A stretch of DNA of 64,000 nt from Paenibacillus glycanilyticus. Lineage in GTDB: Bacteria > Bacillota > Bacilli > Paenibacillales > Paenibacillaceae. This document shows, one piece after another, positions 61,547-64,000 of this stretch. The stretch is taken from contig NZ_BSSQ01000004.1 of NCBI RefSeq assembly GCF_030161375.1, positions 248,001 to 312,000 of the forward strand. Reading direction: 5' to 3'. Every line of letters begins with the position of its first letter. Position 1 is the stretch's first letter. The translations under genes and the position numbers were made by a program. Under the pieces are notes generated by a model. It saw nothing but the letters and a program-made list of their open reading frames with translations. It ran no database searches and was not told where the DNA came from.

Positions 61547-62667
61547 GAGAAGAGCAGCATAGTCAGTCGCATGCATGCGCGGGCTGCGGAGTAAAGCTCC
61601 AGACGGAACGTCCGGAAGAGTCGGGTTATTTGCCCGAAGCGGCATTAAACCGCGAACCGGTCATTTGCCAAAGATGCTTCCGCATTCGTAATTATAATGA
61701 AGCTTCATCGATAACGGTCGACCAGGATGATTTCTTGCGCCTGCTTGGCAGCATCGGGTCGACGGACAGCCTTGTTGTCCATATTGTCGACTTATTTGAT
61801 TTTGAGGGCAGTTTGATTTCCGGCCTGCAGCGGTTTGTAGGCAATAATCCGGTCTTGCTCGTTGTGAACAAGATCGATCTTTTGCCGAAGGCAGTTAACT
61901 TGAACCGTCTTCGGAACTGGGTACAGAAGCAAGCGAAAGCGGAAGGGCTGCGCACGGTGGACGTTGTTCTGTGCAGCGCTAAACGCAATATCGGCTTCGA
62001 TCATGTGATTGAAGCGCTGGAACATCATCGCCATGACCGGGATGTCTATGTCGTTGGCGCGACCAACGTCGGCAAATCGACCTTGATTAACCGGCTGATT
62101 CGCGATTACAGCGATATGGAACGCGAGCTTACGACTTCCCGTTACCCGGGAACAACGCTCGACGCGGTCCATATTCCGCTCGATGACGGCAAATCGATTA
62201 TCGATACTCCGGGCATTATTTATCCGACCCGGATGACTGAAATCGTACCTCGCGGCACTTTGCAAGCCTTGCTGCCGGATAAGCCGATCAAACCGCTTGT
62301 TTACCAATTAAATGATCAGCAGTCGCTGTTTATTAACAGCTTGGTGCGGTTCGACTTTGTTGAAGGTGAACGCCAGTCGTTCACGCTGTACATTTCGAAT
62401 GCGCTGAACGTGCATCGTACAAAGCTGGAGCGGGCTGAAGAATTGTACAAGGAACACCGCGGCGAGCTGCTTGGAGGGCCTTCGCCCGAAGAATTGGACG
62501 AGATGCCGGCTTGGACTCGCCATTCGATCCGGATTCCGCGCAACACCAAGAAGGACGTCTTCATTTCCGGTCTTGGCTGGATTCAAGCTAACGGAACATC
62601 CGGGGCGATTGTAGATATTTATGCGCCTAAGGGGATTAAGGTACTGCTTCGCGATTCGCTTGTATAG
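61543..62667 (+). CDS. yqeH: Ribosome-biogenesis GTPase YqeH
   Basis: 374 residues, GTG start behind GAGGAGG. The N-terminal zinc finger (CAGCGVKL ... CQRCFRIRNY) is followed by a circularly permuted GTPase: G4 (VNKIDLLPK) and G5 (CSAKRNIG) come before G1 (GATNVGKSTLIN) and G3 (DTPGII). YqeH is needed for 30S subunit assembly. Order and spacing are as in other Bacillales. Confidence 0.95.
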   Translation: MREEQHSQSHACAGCGVKLQTERPEESGYLPEAALNREPVICQRCFRIRNYNEASSITVDQDDFLRLLGSIGSTDSLVVHIVDLFDFEGSLISGLQRFVGNNPVLLVVNKIDLLPKAVNLNRLRNWVQKQAKAEGLRTVDVVLCSAKRNIGFDHVIEALEHHRHDRDVYVVGATNVGKSTLINRLIRDYSDMERELTTSRYPGTTLDAVHIPLDDGKSIIDTPGIIYPTRMTEIVPRGTLQALLPDKPIKPLVYQLNDQQSLFINSLVRFDFVEGERQSFTLYISNALNVHRTKLERAEELYKEHRGELLGGPSPEELDEMPAWTRHSIRIPRNTKKDVFISGLGWIQANGTSGAIVDIYAPKGIKVLLRDSLV

Positions 62668-62689
62668 ACGAGAGAGGGGAACGGGAACA

Positions 62690-63565
62690 TTGACGGTAAG
62701 CGACCATGGGATTACGGGAAACCGGATTGACAGCCAAACGGTGTTGTATGGCGTGATCGGCGATCCGATCAGACATTCGAAATCGCCGATTATGATGAAT
62801 CGCGCATTTCGCGAGACGGGGATTAACGGTGCCTACATGGCCTTCCATATTGCCCCGGACAAACTCGGAGATTTCGCCGCGGCTATTCGGGCGATGGGCA
62901 TTCGGGGCGTTAATGTGACGATTCCCCATAAGCTGGATATTATGAAGTATATGGATGAGATTGACGCCGGCGCGCAAGCGATTGGGGCGGTCAATACGAT
63001 CGTTAACGATAACGGAAGATTGATCGGCTACAACACGGACGGTATCGGTTATGTCCGCTCTCTTAAGGAAGAAGCGGAGCCGAATCTGGCCGGTAAACGA
63101 ATTGTCGTTATTGGAGCAGGCGGCGCATCCCGCGGCATCGTCTATGCGCTAGCCGGCGAGCAGCCTGTTTCCATTACGATTGCGAACCGTTCGGTCGAGC
63201 GTGCGGAGGAGCTAGCTGCGGCATTCGAGACTGTTGCGGAGGTACGAGCTGTTGCGGGTGACGGGCTTAAGGCCGCGTGCGAGGAAGCGGATATTGTGAT
63301 CAATACGACTTCCGTTGGCATGCATCCGCATGTGGATGCCAGTCCGGTAGATGCGGCTTGGCTCAAGCCCGGCGCCGTTGCAAGCGATTTGATCTATAAT
63401 CCGCTGCGTACCAAGTTTTTGCTCGATGCGCAGAAGCAAGGCTGCCGCGTTCACGGCGGACTTGGCATGTTTATTTATCAAGGGGCTTACGCTTTTGAAT
63501 ATTGGACAGGTCAATCGGCTCCGGTCGCGGCAATGCGCGAGACGGTATTGCAGTCCTTGGTCTAA
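62690..63565 (+). CDS. aroE: Shikimate dehydrogenase
   Basis: 291 residues from a TTG at 62690, nine bases after AGAGGGG; longer starts lie inside yqeH. The substrate lobe has YGVIGDPIRHSKSPIMMNRA and NVTIPHK; the NADP Rossmann lobe has VIGAGGASRGIVYAL and INTTSVGM. It reduces 3-dehydroshikimate to shikimate in aromatic amino acid synthesis. The start region (VSDHGITGNRIDSQT) is less conserved, so a few residues either way are possible. Confidence 0.93.
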   Translation: MTVSDHGITGNRIDSQTVLYGVIGDPIRHSKSPIMMNRAFRETGINGAYMAFHIAPDKLGDFAAAIRAMGIRGVNVTIPHKLDIMKYMDEIDAGAQAIGAVNTIVNDNGRLIGYNTDGIGYVRSLKEEAEPNLAGKRIVVIGAGGASRGIVYALAGEQPVSITIANRSVERAEELAAAFETVAEVRAVAGDGLKAACEEADIVINTTSVGMHPHVDASPVDAAWLKPGAVASDLIYNPLRTKFLLDAQKQGCRVHGGLGMFIYQGAYAFEYWTGQSAPVAAMRETVLQSLV

Positions 63566-63618
63566 TAATAAGTACTAACTAGAATGACAACCCTATAGAG
63601 ATGAAAGAAGGAACAACT

Positions 63619-63927
63619 ATGTTAACAGGCAAACAAAAACGTCACCTCAGATCGCTGGCCCATCACCTGACGCCAGTGTTCCAAGTTGGTAAAGGCGGTA
63701 CAAACGAACAGCTGGTCCGCCATATTGAAGAGGCCATTGAAGTGCGCGAATTAATGAAAATTTCGGTGCTGAACAATTGCATGGACGATCCGAAAGAAAT
63801 CGGAGCGGAAGTGGCAGAAGCTGCAGGCGCCGAGCTGGTACAAGTAATCGGCAAAACGATTGTGCTGTACAAACGAGCGACGGAAGAGAAAAACCGTAAA
63901 ATCGAGCTGCCCAAGGCTGCGAAGTAA
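63619..63927 (+). CDS. yqeI: YhbY/YqeI family RNA-binding protein
   Basis: 102 residues from the ATG at 63619 (AAGGA seven bases upstream); an in-frame ATG at 63601 overlaps this site. CRM-domain fold with LTGKQKRHLRSLAHHL and the GKGGTNEQLVRHIEEAI loop that contacts RNA. Family members bind pre-50S ribosomal particles. Normal position between aroE and nadD. Confidence 0.93.
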   Translation: MLTGKQKRHLRSLAHHLTPVFQVGKGGTNEQLVRHIEEAIEVRELMKISVLNNCMDDPKEIGAEVAEAAGAELVQVIGKTIVLYKRATEEKNRKIELPKAAK

Positions 63928-63962
63928 TAGCCCCTTTATTCAAAAGAGGAAGGTAGCGTTTC

Positions 63963-64000
63963 ATGAGCAGAATCGGTATTATGGGCGGCACGTTTGACCC
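63963..64000 (+). CDS. nadD: Nicotinate-nucleotide adenylyltransferase, N-terminal fragment at window edge
   Basis: Only 12 codons are inside the window (MSRIGIMGGTFDP beginning). GGTFDP is the nucleotidyltransferase start motif. RBS GAGGAAGG. Position after yqeI matches the conserved operon. The enzyme makes deamido-NAD. Confidence 0.85.
   Translation, partial: MSRIGIMGGTFD

Overview
The window looks like a chromosomal segment of a spore-forming, polysaccharide-degrading Firmicute, most likely Paenibacillus or a close relative. The reasons are: strong AGGAGG-type ribosome sites; spoVA sporulation genes; the conserved Bacillales order yqeG-yqeH-aroE-yqeI-nadD; YesM/YesN-type two-component pairs next to family-1 sugar-binding lipoproteins; a giant S-layer-anchored glucanase; and many single-gene glycosidases under their own regulators. 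No rRNA, tRNA, CRISPR array, transposase or integrase gene was recognised.

Layout. 1-2.3 kb: an NCS2 purine/pyrimidine permease (cut by the left edge) divergent from a LysR regulator. 2.4-5.2 kb: a secreted GH5 glucanase behind a perfect cre/LacI-type palindrome, then a GH25 muramidase. 5.2-11 kb: an XRE regulator, a GH127 enzyme, a HAD phosphatase-mtlD pair behind a structured leader, and an ArsR-type regulator with a large C-terminal domain. 11-13 kb: a GH2 glycosidase with a well-defined divergent control region. 13-22.8 kb: a sugar-uptake locus (binding protein, two permeases, GH43, second binding protein, histidine kinase, AraC-type response regulator). 22.8-25.8 kb: a DUF2975 membrane protein and an MmyB-type regulator divergent from a drug-efflux-like MFS protein. 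25.9-32.3 kb: a 2117-residue SLH-anchored GH87 alpha-1,3-glucanase. 32.3-35.4 kb: small membrane proteins, a cyclase-family hydrolase, a lipoprotein with a degenerate signal-peptidase fold and a helical-repeat protein of unknown role. 35.4-35.9 kb: repeat-rich non-coding DNA. 35.9-47.6 kb: a second uptake and degradation locus (two permeases, binding protein, kinase, response regulator, heparinase II/III-like lyase, GH88, DUF2264), which reads as a uronate-containing polysaccharide system. 47.6-48.3 kb: a duplicated palindromic element. 48.3-53.5 kb: DUF1657, DUF421 and two tandem spoVAC-spoVAD-spoVAEb triads. 53.5-60.9 kb: mprF, then a MoxR-DUF58-transglutaminase operon. 61-64 kb: the yqeG-nadD housekeeping cluster, cut by the right edge.

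How the parts work together. Extracellular or surface enzymes (GH5, GH87, GH43) cut plant, fungal or bacterial glycans. The ABC importers have no ATPase gene here and probably share a genome-wide MsmX-type ATPase. They bring in oligosaccharides that cytoplasmic enzymes (GH2, GH127, GH88, DUF2264, lyase) finish. Kinase/response-regulator pairs switch on each importer. The spoVA block points to extra dipicolinate-channel capacity in spores, an arrangement linked to spore heat resistance in other Bacillales. The most unusual items are the tandem spoVA triads with a DUF421-DUF1657 fusion, the duplicated hairpin element beside them, the structured leader before the HAD-mtlD pair, and the ArsR-type regulator with two operators spaced by 74 bp.
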